The notes under the pieces are model-generated. The model had not been told where the DNA came from. It worked only from the letters and a program-made list of their open reading frames with translations, and did no database searches. This document shows, in pieces, positions 1 through 10,215 of a stretch of DNA of 64,000 nucleotides. Position 1 is the first letter of the stretch; each line of letters begins with the position of its first letter. Position numbers and translations under genes: made by a program. Source of the DNA: Atrina japonica (Eukaryota > Mollusca > Bivalvia > Pterioida > Pinnidae); contig BROG01000232.1 of assembly GCA_030159075.1 (NCBI GenBank), forward strand, positions 124,001-188,000, given 5' to 3'.

Positions 1-100
1 ACACAGTATTTCATTTCTATATAAAAATCTCAGATACCAAAGTATAAATCTCCAGAATATCCAGGATATATGTATATATCTATATCTATCTCTATATATA
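1..100 (-). repeat. Family A repeat, 3' end (left half of a split copy)
   Basis: This matches the 3' end of the family A retroelement tail in antisense: the phrase ctcagataccaaagtataaa at about 30-50 recurs at 23935, 44400 and 47055. The rest of the same tail continues at about 1722, so the copy appears to be split by the Penelope-like element between them. Confidence 0.7.
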
Positions 101-131
101 TAATATAAGAGTTCTTTGGTACAGAGTAAAA

Positions 132-272
132 ATATTAGAAAAAGCTTCACATCACATTTTTGCGTAAACTTGCTTTATTCCGTTAGCGCTTTCGCCTTAC
201 GGCTAATCAGACAGAATATAATGGTAGCTAAGTTATTGTCTATTGTGACGTCACGCTATTGTACATAGCAAA
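132..272 (+). repeat. Inverted repeat, left arm, of the Penelope-like element
   Basis: The reverse complement of this stretch is found at 1465-1610. Shared blocks include cacatttttgcgtaaacttg and tattgtgacgtcacgctatt (the first is also in the right arm read backwards). Only scattered substitutions and one small insertion separate the arms. Confidence 0.85.
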
Positions 273-366
273 TGCTCAAATGTTTTTTATTTTATAAAAG
301 GGGAATATTTTAAATTTACCATTCCTATTTAATATGAACTTCACAACATACATAAAAGAAAATTAA

Positions 367-1383
367 AAGAGGTATCTCGACGATTGTTTAATTTTCTGGA
401 CGAAATCTGAAGAGGAATTACAAATATTCCACAGTACAATAAATAACATGCACGAATCCATTAAATTGACCATGGAGTCAAGTACAACACAGCTTCTATT
501 TCTAGACATACTCATAATCAAGGAGGGGGAGAAAATCAAAACAGACCTTTATTGTAAATCAACAGATACTCATCAATATTTCAGTTTCAATTCATGTCAC
601 CCGTCTCATACAAAGCGAAACATACCATTCAATTTGGCCAGAAGAATATGCACAATTGTCTCGGAAATGGAAATGAAGGAAAAGAGACTGTGCGAATTAA
701 AAACCTTCCTTAAAAGGCAACATTATACAGAAGACCTTATCGATTCAGCTATTAGGAACCCATTGAATATTCCCATCGACGAAATTAGAACAACGCGGGA
801 TAAAGAAGAAAACAAGACGGAAAATATTCCGTTTGTTATAACCTACAATCCCCGAAATCACAATATTCTGAGTTCAGCCAAAAGATTATTTCCAATTTTA
901 GAACAATCCCCGAACATGAACAGTCTGGTTAAAGAATCTCACATAATCAATAGTCGCCGCCAGACACCGAATCTAAAACGACTGTTAACGAGAGCAAAGT
1001 TTGAAATATCCAACTCATCGTACGTGCAAAAATGCGGCGATCCGAGTATGCGGAACATCAACATAATCGAAGAAGGAAGCACGATAATACTAAAATCCGG
1101 TCAAATTTTACGGGCGAATGACCGCATGGACTGCAAATCAAAGAACTTAATCTACTGCGCAACATTTTATATTGGACAGACCGGTAGATTAATAGACAGA
1201 GTCCGGGCGCACAAGCAATAAATTAGGGACCCCTCCATCAGGAACACACCGTGCTTTAAACACTTCGACGAGAGCGTAAAGGGGGAATTTAAAATATTTC
1301 CCTTTTATAAAATAAAAAACAATGACGAAAATTTTCGCAGAGCAAAAAAAGATTATTTATTGAACTATTTAAACCTTCTTTAA
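367..1383 (+). pseudogene. Penelope-like reverse transcriptase C-terminal part with GIY-YIG endonuclease, broken
   Basis: The frame opens after a stop at 364-366. It begins at the reverse transcriptase catalytic box RYLDDC (370-387), passes through the FLDI motif (about 505) and the thumb region (about 620-740), and reaches a GIY-YIG endonuclease signature FYIGQTG (about 1168-1188) followed by RVRAHK. A TAA at 1219-1221 interrupts the frame, but the same frame then continues IRDPS...FKHFDE...FPFYKI to a stop at 1381-1383, so the domain is complete apart from this nonsense codon. The paired cysteines usually found before YIGQTG are absent: IYCAT runs straight into FYIG. The N-terminal half of the reverse transcriptase, before YxDD, is missing. 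It is therefore a dead, truncated copy. Confidence 0.85.
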
Positions 1384-1464
1384 ATAGAAAATAATTTTGT
1401 GCATTTTTTGCGCAACAAAACCCGCAGGCATCAAAATTGAAAAATGCTACATTAATACGGCGTT

Positions 1465-1599
1465 ATGCTATGCACAATAGCGTGACGTCACAATAAACAA
1501 TAACTTAGCTACCATTATTTTCTGTCTGATGAGCCGTAAGGCGAAAGCATTCACGGAATAAAGCAAGTTTACGCAAAAATGTGATGTTTTCAAAAGCTT

Positions 1600-1610
<11 letters not shown>
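1465..1610 (-). repeat. Inverted repeat, right arm, of the Penelope-like element
   Basis: This is the reverse complement partner of 132-272. It starts just downstream of the endonuclease stop and runs into the AT microsatellite. Confidence 0.85.
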
Positions 1611-1688
<78 letters not shown>

Positions 1689-1709
1689 GTGTGTGTGTGT
1701 TGTGTGTGT
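1607..1709. repeat. (AT)n then (GT)n microsatellite
   Basis: About 40 AT dinucleotides are followed by a GT tract to about 1709. Open frames through it are IYIY artefacts. Confidence 0.95.
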
Positions 1710-1721
1710 ACAAATTCATAT

Positions 1722-1915
1722 TTGGAAAGACACGGACCCCTGGGAATCAAGAGTTGGGATCAGGCTCCATGGAGGAGCAAGCATCCCCCGTCCACCGGTC
1801 ACACCCGCCGCGAGTGCACGAAGTCGCAACAACCGCTATCGAACAGGCAACTTAAAATTTCATGAAGTGAATTTAGTATTCGCAAACAAGACCGTAAAAT
1901 TTGTGGAGCGTTGAC
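1722..1915 (-). repeat. Family A repeat, right half of the split copy
   Basis: It carries the family A core in antisense: acacggacccctgggaatca, then gggatcaggctccatggagg and a caccggtcacacccgccg phrase. From about 1840 it corresponds to the end of the reverse transcriptase coding region seen complete at 56907-56965. Confidence 0.8.
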
Positions 1916-2099
1916 ATGAAACGGGGTTTTCGATATCTAATGCCAATGCATTAATTTGAAAATTGCATTCGTATCAATAAACATAGGCATGCAAAATTCT
2001 GATTTCTTTTTCATAGCTCATACTGCAGATATACCATGCTGATAAAAATATATGGTATAAAGATCGATGTAGGTATGTACAATTCATCAGATAATAGCA

Positions 2100-2830
2100 C
2101 TGTTTTTGTTCGTACGTAATCCGTTGCGGATCCGGAATTATATTGCGCCGCTTCGACTCTGAAAAATTCAGCAGACTGAGAAAGTAGAATCACTAGACAG
2201 ACCGAACTTGTATGGATGATGCAACTGGTGATAACTAGCAGTGATGATGCGTTTGGTGATGCCAATTAGCTTGCAGTTCGCAGATTTGGCATCTGATCTA
2301 CATTTCACGGTTGAATGACCACGTTATGAAGATTTGATTTTGTCATATCTGAGAAAGTAGTAGACTTAAACAGACCAAACTTGCATGGCTGTTGTGTCAC
2401 ATGATGACTATCAGCTTGGATGTTGCAGATGTTGCCTCTGACCTACATTTCACGGTTGAGTGTCCACGTTAAGAAGATTTGATTTCGGTATTATCTGAGA
2501 AAGTAGAAGCACTAGACAGACCAAACTTGTATGGATGATTCGACTGGGGATAGTTTGCAGGGATGATGCGTATTGTGATGCCCATTAGCCTGCAGTTCGC
2601 AGATTTGGCATCTGACCTACATTTCACGGCTGAATGACCATATTTAGAAGATTTGATTTGGGCATCATCTCGGAAATTGGAAAGACTAGACTTCCCAGAT
2701 GATGCATCTACTGATGCGCATTAGCTTGCAATTTGAAGATTTGGCATCTGACCTACATATCACGGTTGAGTGACCACGTTAAGAAGATTGTTTTTTGCCA
2801 TTTTCTCAGAAAGAAGTAGCCTTAGCCTTC
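2100..2830. repeat. Degenerate tandem repeat, unit about 140-190 bp
   Basis: Four to five diverged units are marked by recurring phrases: a gagaaagtag block at about 2178, 2350, 2497 and 2670, and gacctacatttcacggttga at about 2437 with variants at about 2297, 2616 and 2751. Unit length varies, so this is an old array. No gene is seen. Confidence 0.7.
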
Positions 2831-4150
2831 TTGGATAGAAAACAAGATCTTACACAGCTGCATTATCTTTGATCATGTGAATGACATGTAATTTTAGTGT
2901 GCCACAGAAATGCCATAGTTTCCATTATGTTATTTTTCACTGGTGAAAATAACAATGAAAAATAATAATTATAAACAATTAATAAATCCTTATATTTAAT
3001 TGTGCAAAATGAAATGAAAATTGATTAAGAAAATCCGATTAGCAGTACAGATGTAAAGTTGCCATGTGAGGTGAGCTTGGTAATCTTTGATTACTCTGTT
3101 ATTTGATATGGGTCAGAGACAATAAAATATCTGTGATATTGGTTTGTTGAAAAAGTATAGGGAAAGCGGAGCTGCTATTTTGAATGTAAGCTGGTGACCA
3201 ACTGGCATATATTGTATCATTGAACACATTTTTGTATTTTTACACATTAAAATCATGGCCATGTGACAGAAAAACAAGAAAATGAAGCCTATGTTATGTG
3301 TTTATTTTCTGATTGCGAAAAGGACGCCGAACAGATTTATGTATAAATTATAGTAACACTCGCTCGAAAGATGAAATATACAGGAAAACGTTTACATTAC
3401 ATTTTTTCGCCTATGAAAAAATGTTTAGTTGTCTCCGGCTTATGTAAATTACCTATACGGAAGTATCAATGCCTAACAATAGTATGCCTGACAATTCTAT
3501 GATAATAACGGAAAGAACTTTTACCAAAGCATTAGTTACCGGGAAATTGTGACCAAACTATCTGTTCTGTGAATGAGTATCCTCCTCGCTTGCAACACTT
3601 GCATCCTAGACATCAGTCATTCCTGTGACATCACTTTGAGCAGAGTACTTTATTATTTACCTTTGAAGATTTTAAGCAAATTGGTGCACATTTTATTTTG
3701 AAGAGTTACCATTTAAGTCTTTTTTTTTGTCATTGCTTTTTACTTCTCGATGATTTTTACTTTTAAAATTACTTGAAGGAAAAACATCGAAATATTTAAA
3801 AGAGAGACTCGAACGAAATTTAAATATAGTAATGATGTACTATTATGGCCAATTTAAACCATAGCTAAAATTTCCATACCAAATTCAGTCAGATTGGATC
3901 GCTCAAAATCATATTATTTTATCTTGTGTGCTCCAATTATCATTAAAAACAGGCATATTTTTAAATGTTGGTGGTAATCCGAATATATACCTAATATATA
4001 ATTCGCATATTTTATCCAGTTTTCGAGAAAAATTGCCAAACTTATTTTCTCGTGTTATTGACATTTCTGTGCTTAAAAAGTCAATAAACAAAAGTTTGTC
4101 AATCTTGATTTTAGTGTCATAATTTAAAGAAATAAAAAAATGTCAATAAA
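2831..4150. other. AT-rich stretch without recognisable features
   Basis: Only short, unrelated open frames are present. I see no domain, repeat array or RNA gene here. Confidence 0.5.
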
Positions 4151-4154
4151 ATAT

Positions 4155-4685
4155 CAAATGACACTTCCATAGGCTGTCCTCCCTATGACACTGCCATGGA
4201 CAGTGTTCCCAATGACATTGTCAAAGGCTGTCTTCCCAATGACACTGCCATGGGCTGTCTTCCTTATGACACTGCCATGGACAGTGTTCCCAATGACATT
4301 GTCAAGTGCTGTCCTCCCTCTGACACTGCCATGGACAGTGTTCCCAATGACATTGTCAAGGGTTGTCTTCCCAATGACACTGTCATGGTCTGTCTTCCCT
4401 ATGACACAGTCATGGACAGTGTTCCCAATGACGCTGTCATGGGCTGCATTCCGTTTGGCACTACCATGGACTGTGTTCTCAATGACACTGCAATGGGCTA
4501 TCTTCCCAATGACACTGCCATGGACCGTGTTTCCACTGACAAAGCCATGGGCTGTCTTCCCAGTGATATTGTCATGGGCCGTCTTTCCAATGAAACTGCC
4601 ATGAACTTTGTTCCCAATGACACTGCCATGGACTGTCTTCCCTATGACACTGCCATTAGCTGTCTTCCCAAAAATGATTTTAAAA
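4155..4685. repeat. 27-bp minisatellite, about 19 units, open in three frames
   Basis: Units of 27 bp alternate between forms such as gacactgccatggacagtg and gacattgtcaagggttgtct. Because 27 is a multiple of three and the unit lacks stops, two plus-strand frames (4185-4604 and 4196-4699) and one minus-strand frame (4154-4744) stay open. Plus frame 2 gives a nine-residue repeat like DTAMGCLPN and the minus frame one like VIGNTVHGS. The block has more G and C than its surroundings. There is no splice context or signal peptide, so coding status is undecided and I favour a non-coding array. Confidence 0.85.
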
Positions 4686-4794
4686 GAAAGCCCTGGTAAT
4701 AAATTGTTGATACAAAAATATAAAAATGCATTTGTATAAAACATTTACCAATGCATTAGACTAAAGAGTTCAAGAAAACAATATGAATACATAG

Positions 4795-4905
4795 TGAATA
4801 TTCGGCGATTGGTATGTAAAGATATGGGATCAGGTCACATGGAGGAGTAATCATCCCCTGTCCAGTGATCTGCAGTCACTGTTAGTGCGCTATCAAAACA
4901 ATAAG
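4795..4905 (-). repeat. Family A repeat fragment
   Basis: Antisense copy of the family A core: atgggatcaggtcacatgga, then ggagtaatcatcccctgtcc. It lacks the distal 3' end. Confidence 0.7.
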
Positions 4906-5539
4906 TTTAACCCCTGATCAAAATTTGTAGTTTAACAACAGTTTTCAAATAAACATTTAACAAGAAACAAATCGAAAAATTATCCGAGATTCAGGGTTCA
5001 AGATTCAGGGTAAAGTCAAAGATACCAGATCATTAATATGTAGGAAGTTCTACCTTTAAATGAAAAAAAAATGTCATTGTTAATATTATCTCTTTAGTAA
5101 TTAGCAAGATTCTTTAGCTGAATTATATATTTATGGTCTTTGCGGTTTGATTAAAGGAACGAAATTTCTTCGCAGGGCGTTAAGCCGTATGCTTGTGGAG
5201 AAGATTATAAATTTTATATGTGAATCGTTCAACAATATCTACGTTAAAGTTTTAAAGTGTAATATAACATACTTGCGTTTTATTGGGTTTTTATAACACG
5301 ATTCAATTAATATTTAATTTTATGTCTCCTTAAATTCGCAGGATGCCATGAACAGTAGCTTTCTTATTGCTAGACATAAAATGATCCTGCATACCTTTAC
5401 GTAACAACTGTGTACATCAAAACCGATCCAAAAATAAAATGGAATTTGTTTACATTTGTGATTATATATTTATTTTCCTTATTTAAGTCTGAATAACATT
5501 TAATTTCTAAACTTCTAATTTGTACATAATAATATCAAC
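4906..5539. other. AT-rich stretch without recognisable features
   Basis: No coding signal or repeat unit is recognised before the 73-bp array begins. Confidence 0.5.
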
Positions 5540-7503
5540 TGGTGTGAATGTGTTACAGCTTGTAAAGTGTGCAGATGTTGATATCAGATTAAGCGTGATT
5601 ATTAGTATCATTTGTTATGAGAATGATACAGCATAAAAAGTGTGTAGATGTTGATATCACACAAAGCGTGGATATCAGTATCATTTGTTGTGAGTATGTT
5701 AAATCTTGTAAAGCGCGAATATCAGTATCATTTGTTGTGAGTATGTTAAATCTTGTAAAGCGTGGATATCAGTATCATTTGTTGTGAGTATGTTAAATCT
5801 TGTAAAGCGTGGATATCAGTATCATTTGTTGTGAGTATGTTACAGCTTGTAAAGTATGTACATGTTGATATCAGATAAAGCGTGGATATCAGTATCATTT
5901 GTTATGATTGTGTTACAGCTTGTAAAGTATGTACATGTTGATATCAGATAAAGCGCGAATATCAGTATCATTTGTTATGATTGTGTTACAGCTTGTAAAG
6001 TATGTACATGTTGATATCAGATAAAGCGCGGATATCAGTATCATTTGTTATGATTGTGTTACAGCTTGTAAAGTATGTACATGTTGATATCAGATAAAGC
6101 GTGGATATCAGTATCATTTGTTATGATTGTGTTACAGCTTGTAAAGTATGTACATGTTGATATCAGATAAAGCGCGAATATCAGTATCATTTGTTATGAT
6201 TGTGTTACAGCTTGTAAAGTATGTACATGTTGATATCAGATAAAGCGCGGATATCAGTATCATTTGTTATGATTGTGTTACAGCTTGTAAAGTATGTACG
6301 TGTTGATATCAGATAAAGCGCGGATATCAGTATCATTTGTTATGATTGTGTTACAGCTTGTAAAGTATGTACATGTTGATATCAGATAAAGCGTGGATAT
6401 CAGTATCATTTGTTGTGAGTATGTTACAGCTTGTAAAGTATGTACATGTTGATATCAGATAAAGCGCGAATATCAGTATCATTTGTTGTGAGTATGTTAC
6501 AGCTTGTAAAGTATGTACATGTTGATATCAGATAAAGCGCGAATATCAGTATCATTTGTTATGATTGTGTTACAGCTTGTAAAGTATGTACATGTTGATA
6601 TCAGATAAAGCGCGGATATCAGTATCATTTGTTATGATTGTGTTACAGCTTGTAAAGTATGTACATGTTGATATCAGATAAAGCGCGGATATCAGTATCA
6701 TTTGTTGTGAGTATGTTACAGCTTGTAAAGTATGTACATGTTGATATCAGATAAAGCGCGGATATCAGTATCATTTGTTATGATTGTGTTACAGCTTGTA
6801 AAGTATGTACATGTTGATATCAGATAAAGCGCGAATATCAGTATCATTTGTTATGATTGTGTTACAGCTTGTAAAGTATGTACATGTTGATATCAGATAA
6901 AGCGCGGATATCAGTATCATTTGTTATGATTGTGTTACAGCTTGTAAAGTATGTACATGTTGATATCAGATAAAGCGCGGATATCAGTATCATTTGTTAT
7001 GATTGTGTTACAGCTTGTAAAGTATGTACATGTTGATATCAGATAAAGCGCGGATATCAGTATCATTTGTTATGATTGTGTTACAGCTTGTAAAGTATGT
7101 ACATGTTGATATCAGATAAAGCGCGGATATCAGTATCATTTGTTATGATTGTGTTACAAAAGCTTGTAAAGTATGTACATGTTGATATCAGATAAAGCGC
7201 GGATATCAGTATCATTTGTTATGATTGTGTTACAAAAGCTTGTAAAGTATGTACGTGTTGATATCAGATAAAACATGGATATCAAAATTATTTGTTATGA
7301 GTATGTTACAGCTTGTAAAGCGTCTATATCAATATCTTTTGTTATGAGTGTGTTACTGCTTGTAAAGTGTGTACATGTTGATATCAGATAAAGCGTGGAT
7401 ATCAGTATCATTTGTTGTGAGTGCGTTACAGCTTGTAAAGTGTGTAGATGTTGATATAAAAAAGCGTGGATATCAGTGTCATTTGTTTTAAGTGTGTTAC
7501 AGA
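5540..7503. repeat. 73-bp minisatellite, about 27 units
   Basis: The dominant unit is 73 bp: it opens tgttacagcttgtaaagtat, then gtacatgttgatatcagata, and closes with a gcgcggatatcagtatcatt phrase. Each unit carries two GATATC sites. Shorter units of about 47 bp occur at 5690-5840, and the units at both ends are the most diverged, as expected for an array homogenised from the middle. Variants recur in blocks: gcgcgg, gcgtgg or gcgcga before atatc, and tatgattgtg or tgtgagtatg at the join. Late units at about 7157 and 7233 share a small acaaaagctt insertion. Confidence 0.95.
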
Positions 7504-7602
7504 CGATATTTGCCAATTTTTATGAAAAACATTTTTATTCCATTCCGTGTGACAGAAGAATAGTTAACACGAGTGCATTACTCATAAAAATTGGCAAATA
7601 TT
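7503..7602. repeat. Short inverted repeat next to the 73-bp array
   Basis: The phrase atatttgccaatttttatga at about 7506-7525 is matched in reverse complement by tcataaaaattggcaaatat at 7581-7600, with about 55 bp between them. It looks like a small inverted-repeat element or hairpin. Confidence 0.7.
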
Positions 7603-7603
7603 C

Positions 7604-8735
7604 TATTTATTACATTCTTTATATAAAAAGTCACATAAAACAAGAAATAGTAGTCCCAAAATTTGAAAAGTATTTTGATTGGCCGAGTGAAAAAACCACA
7701 TCAAGTTTACATTGATTTTGCATGGAGTGTTCTTGGTCACATTGAAAGATAACATTTAGAATAAAAAAACTATTTAACAGATAAAATATTTCGCTACCAA
7801 AATGTAATAAATGTTGATATTATTTAAAGTGAGTAGATGTTGATGGCAAGTATAGTGTAAATACATAAGCATAATTTGGAGTGAGTGTGTAAGTATGTAA
7901 ATATCAACAACATACAAACTGGTTAGTTAAAATCGTTTATAGCGTTGTTTTGATACACGTATATGTACTATATACAAGCTTTATTTATAATCTGAACAGG
8001 TTTCATGTAATGTTTATTCATTTCATCCACTTTATTTTTTCACCAAATATGGAAGCTTCTACTGATGCTGTGAAATCAATATAGGGGTACAAAAGGAAGA
8101 ATCTTATCGTAATTATAAGTCATAGATGCTTCTCAGAAAATTGAAGTAGTCTTAAAACCGATAGAGTTTTAGTGTTTAATTGAATAATTACTACTATACG
8201 ACTTTTTGGTTATAGGCTTAAATAAAAAGCAGTGATAGGGATTTCGCTATTCTTTTTCAATATTGGTTACATTTTATGTTAGAATTTGTTAAAGGAAAAT
8301 TAAACTATGAATAATTTAAATTTTGTTGCAATAGACATGGAATCTGCTAACACACGGTTTAATTAACAACTCCACTTAAATGCTGTTACGATGTATGAAG
8401 TAAAATTATGTCTGTAATGATTATACGTTGACAAACTGTATTTATCTTCCAGTGTGGCGAATGTATGGGTAGGGCCAAGGTGAGCGCATTACGAGGGATT
8501 AAAATGATTGTGTGTATCAAAAGTGAGACGCAATATAGATTTAAGATATCATGTATATCAATATTTTACTGATACCATAAATACCAATTCATCCGTGTTT
8601 CTTATGATCCTAAAGAATTCGATAATTTGCCCAATCCTATGTAAAGTTATAGGATTAATGTACAAAAGATGGATGCCAATCTATATTTATATGTGATATG
8701 TATTTTTTATTTACTGGAAAATTTGAAATAAAACA
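7604..8735. other. AT-rich stretch without recognisable features
   Basis: No coding exon, RNA gene or clear repeat is seen. A faint resemblance to the 73-bp unit persists near 7812-7850. Confidence 0.45.
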
Positions 8736-8739
8736 TTAA

Positions 8740-9004
8740 AGGAGAATTAGCTGTAGATTCTTGAACTCCTAGAAAATTGCTTCAGAAACCCAATTTGGCA
8801 ATTATTAGTTTGTAAATGATTAATTTGTCTGACCTTATTATTTATATATGCATACAACAGTGGATCTTACCTCATATTCATATAATACATTGTATTTGGG
8901 AATATAAGAATGTCTATGCTTACATATACTTTTTTGTTAATGTACATCAATCTAAGTAGTTAAAAACGAAATATTTTTTTCTTGAAAATACAGCTAGTTA
9001 ACCT
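8740..9004. mobile_element. Family C inverted-repeat element, diverged copy
   Basis: TTAA at 8736-8739 precedes aggagaattagctg. The right end reads ctagttaacct followed by TTGA, a probable decayed TTAA. The interior shares blocks such as aaattgcttcagaaaccca with the fuller copy at 9730-10078. Confidence 0.6.
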
Positions 9005-9124
9005 TTGATAAAATTCTAGTTTCGGTTTAGTAATGCAAATAAAAATCAATTTTCAATTTATTGCTCACTTATCTTTATTACACTTGTTAATTTCCTTTAA
9101 TTCAACAATAAATAAATAAATCCG

Positions 9125-9600
9125 GAAATATACGCGGGAGTTAATTTTCGCGATACACAAGTTCTAAATTTATTGGTGAGATGATATTTTTATTGCTATT
9201 CATACGAAATAATACTTAGTATAAAATAGTCAGTTGGTACTGAAATACCAGGCATTGGGTTTATATATACCCACGGAGACGCAAACGGTCCACCAGCAGT
9301 GGCAACGACCCAGTGGCTGTCATTATTAATAACATATCACTAAAGTTATAATTTGAATAATCCCAAATAAATGCCAAGGAAGTTTCTGTCAACAATACTT
9401 TATCACATGAACTCGAATATAATATAAATGCATAGTTTTCGAAAGAAAAAGAGGTAAATTTATATCACTAAAGGCCAAATACTAACCATTAATTTATTGC
9501 AAAATTTGTCTAGGAGTAACCATTGTAAAAGATGACTAAAAGATGACTATCTTTATTTTTTGTTTTCTTTTGTTTTATCCTATTCAGATTTCAGTTAATC
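9125..9600. mobile_element. Family B foldback element copy
   Basis: It contains the family B terminal block gcaaacggtccaccagcagt (9279-9298), which ggcaacgacccagtggct then follows, and the interior block with atcacatgaactcgaatata. The same blocks are found at 15480-15800 and 44352-45130. No protein is encoded. Confidence 0.6.
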
Positions 9601-9729
9601 TGCAATGGAGAAATTGTTTGTTGTAAATAAGATAGTCTTAGACGGAACTAGCTGATTTTTTTATACTAAAGTATTATGTTGAGTGGATAGTACCAGTAAA
9701 ATTGTAAATAAATTCTGCAAAAACTTTAA

Positions 9730-10078
9730 GGGGCATTAGTTATGTTAACCAAAAATAATTATTCCAATTTTCTCTACTTTTACTACTTGTACTTGATGCA
9801 ATAACAAATTAAAGCTATACACAGACATATAAAATCTTATATTCCTATATATTTTGTGAAAATAAGGTCAGGTCCAGTCTGGTATTCATATACAAAAAGT
9901 AAGGTTGAGTTAATCAACTGCAAGTGAAAAAGTGCCAAACCTGGGTTTCTGAAGCAATTTTTACTCAAATATATAGGGATGTAAGAATTCTTATGCCTAT
10001 GTATATCTCTTTTATTGTTTATCAATTTAAGTAGTAAAAAGGGAAAAATAAATTAATAAATGTAAAGCTAATGCCCCT
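9730..10078. mobile_element. Family C inverted-repeat element, full-length, 349 bp, TTAA-flanked
   Basis: The left end ggggcattagttatg and the right end agctaatgcccct are inverted repeats, and both sides are flanked by TTAA (9726-9729 and 10079-10082). Inside, the two halves are imperfect reverse complements: tactactt...atataaaatc on the left mirrors the right half. No transposase is encoded, so it is a non-autonomous element. A TTAA target is typical of the piggyBac superfamily, but the ends do not start with the usual CCY, so the superfamily is only suggested. Confidence 0.8.
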
Positions 10079-10084
10079 TTAAAT

Positions 10085-10215
10085 AGACATCTTTTCAATT
10101 TGGTTACTCTAAGACGGAGTTTGAATACATTTAGGATAAGTTTTGACTTTGTGTGATATCACGTTCTGTTCCAGAACTGGAGCTCAACTTATGAAGACTT
10201 ATTGACAGAAATGAT
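10085..10215. repeat. Family B interior fragment
   Basis: The blocks gttactctaagacggagtt, acttatgaagacttattgac and gaaatgatcgtcttgaata match the interior of family B copies at 15720 and 44700-44820. Confidence 0.6.

Larger units (their letters stand above)
132..1610 (+). mobile_element. Penelope-like retroelement, 5'-truncated, with inverted flanking repeats
   Basis: A truncated reverse transcriptase plus GIY-YIG coding block (367-1383) is enclosed by two long inverted repeats, 132-272 and 1465-1610, which match base for base over most of about 140 bp. Penelope-like elements are known for terminal repeats that can be inverted around a 5'-truncated copy, so the layout fits. The right arm ends against a long AT microsatellite. 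The insertion lies inside a family A repeat, seen at 1-100 and again from about 1722. Confidence 0.8.

Noticed and set aside
1468..1719. Reading frame rich in Ile-Tyr
   Set aside because: It is a translation of an AT microsatellite joined to the inverted repeat. Similar frames at 11899, 14796, 23525, 45571 and 55908 are rejected for the same reason.
4154..4744. 196-codon minus-strand repeat protein
   Set aside because: The frame is a by-product of the 27-bp array, and two plus-strand frames are equally open; no promoter, splice or signal context.
5540..7503. CRISPR-like regular array
   Set aside because: Units are contiguous, similar along their whole length and have no unique spacers; the host is a eukaryote. 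It is a minisatellite.
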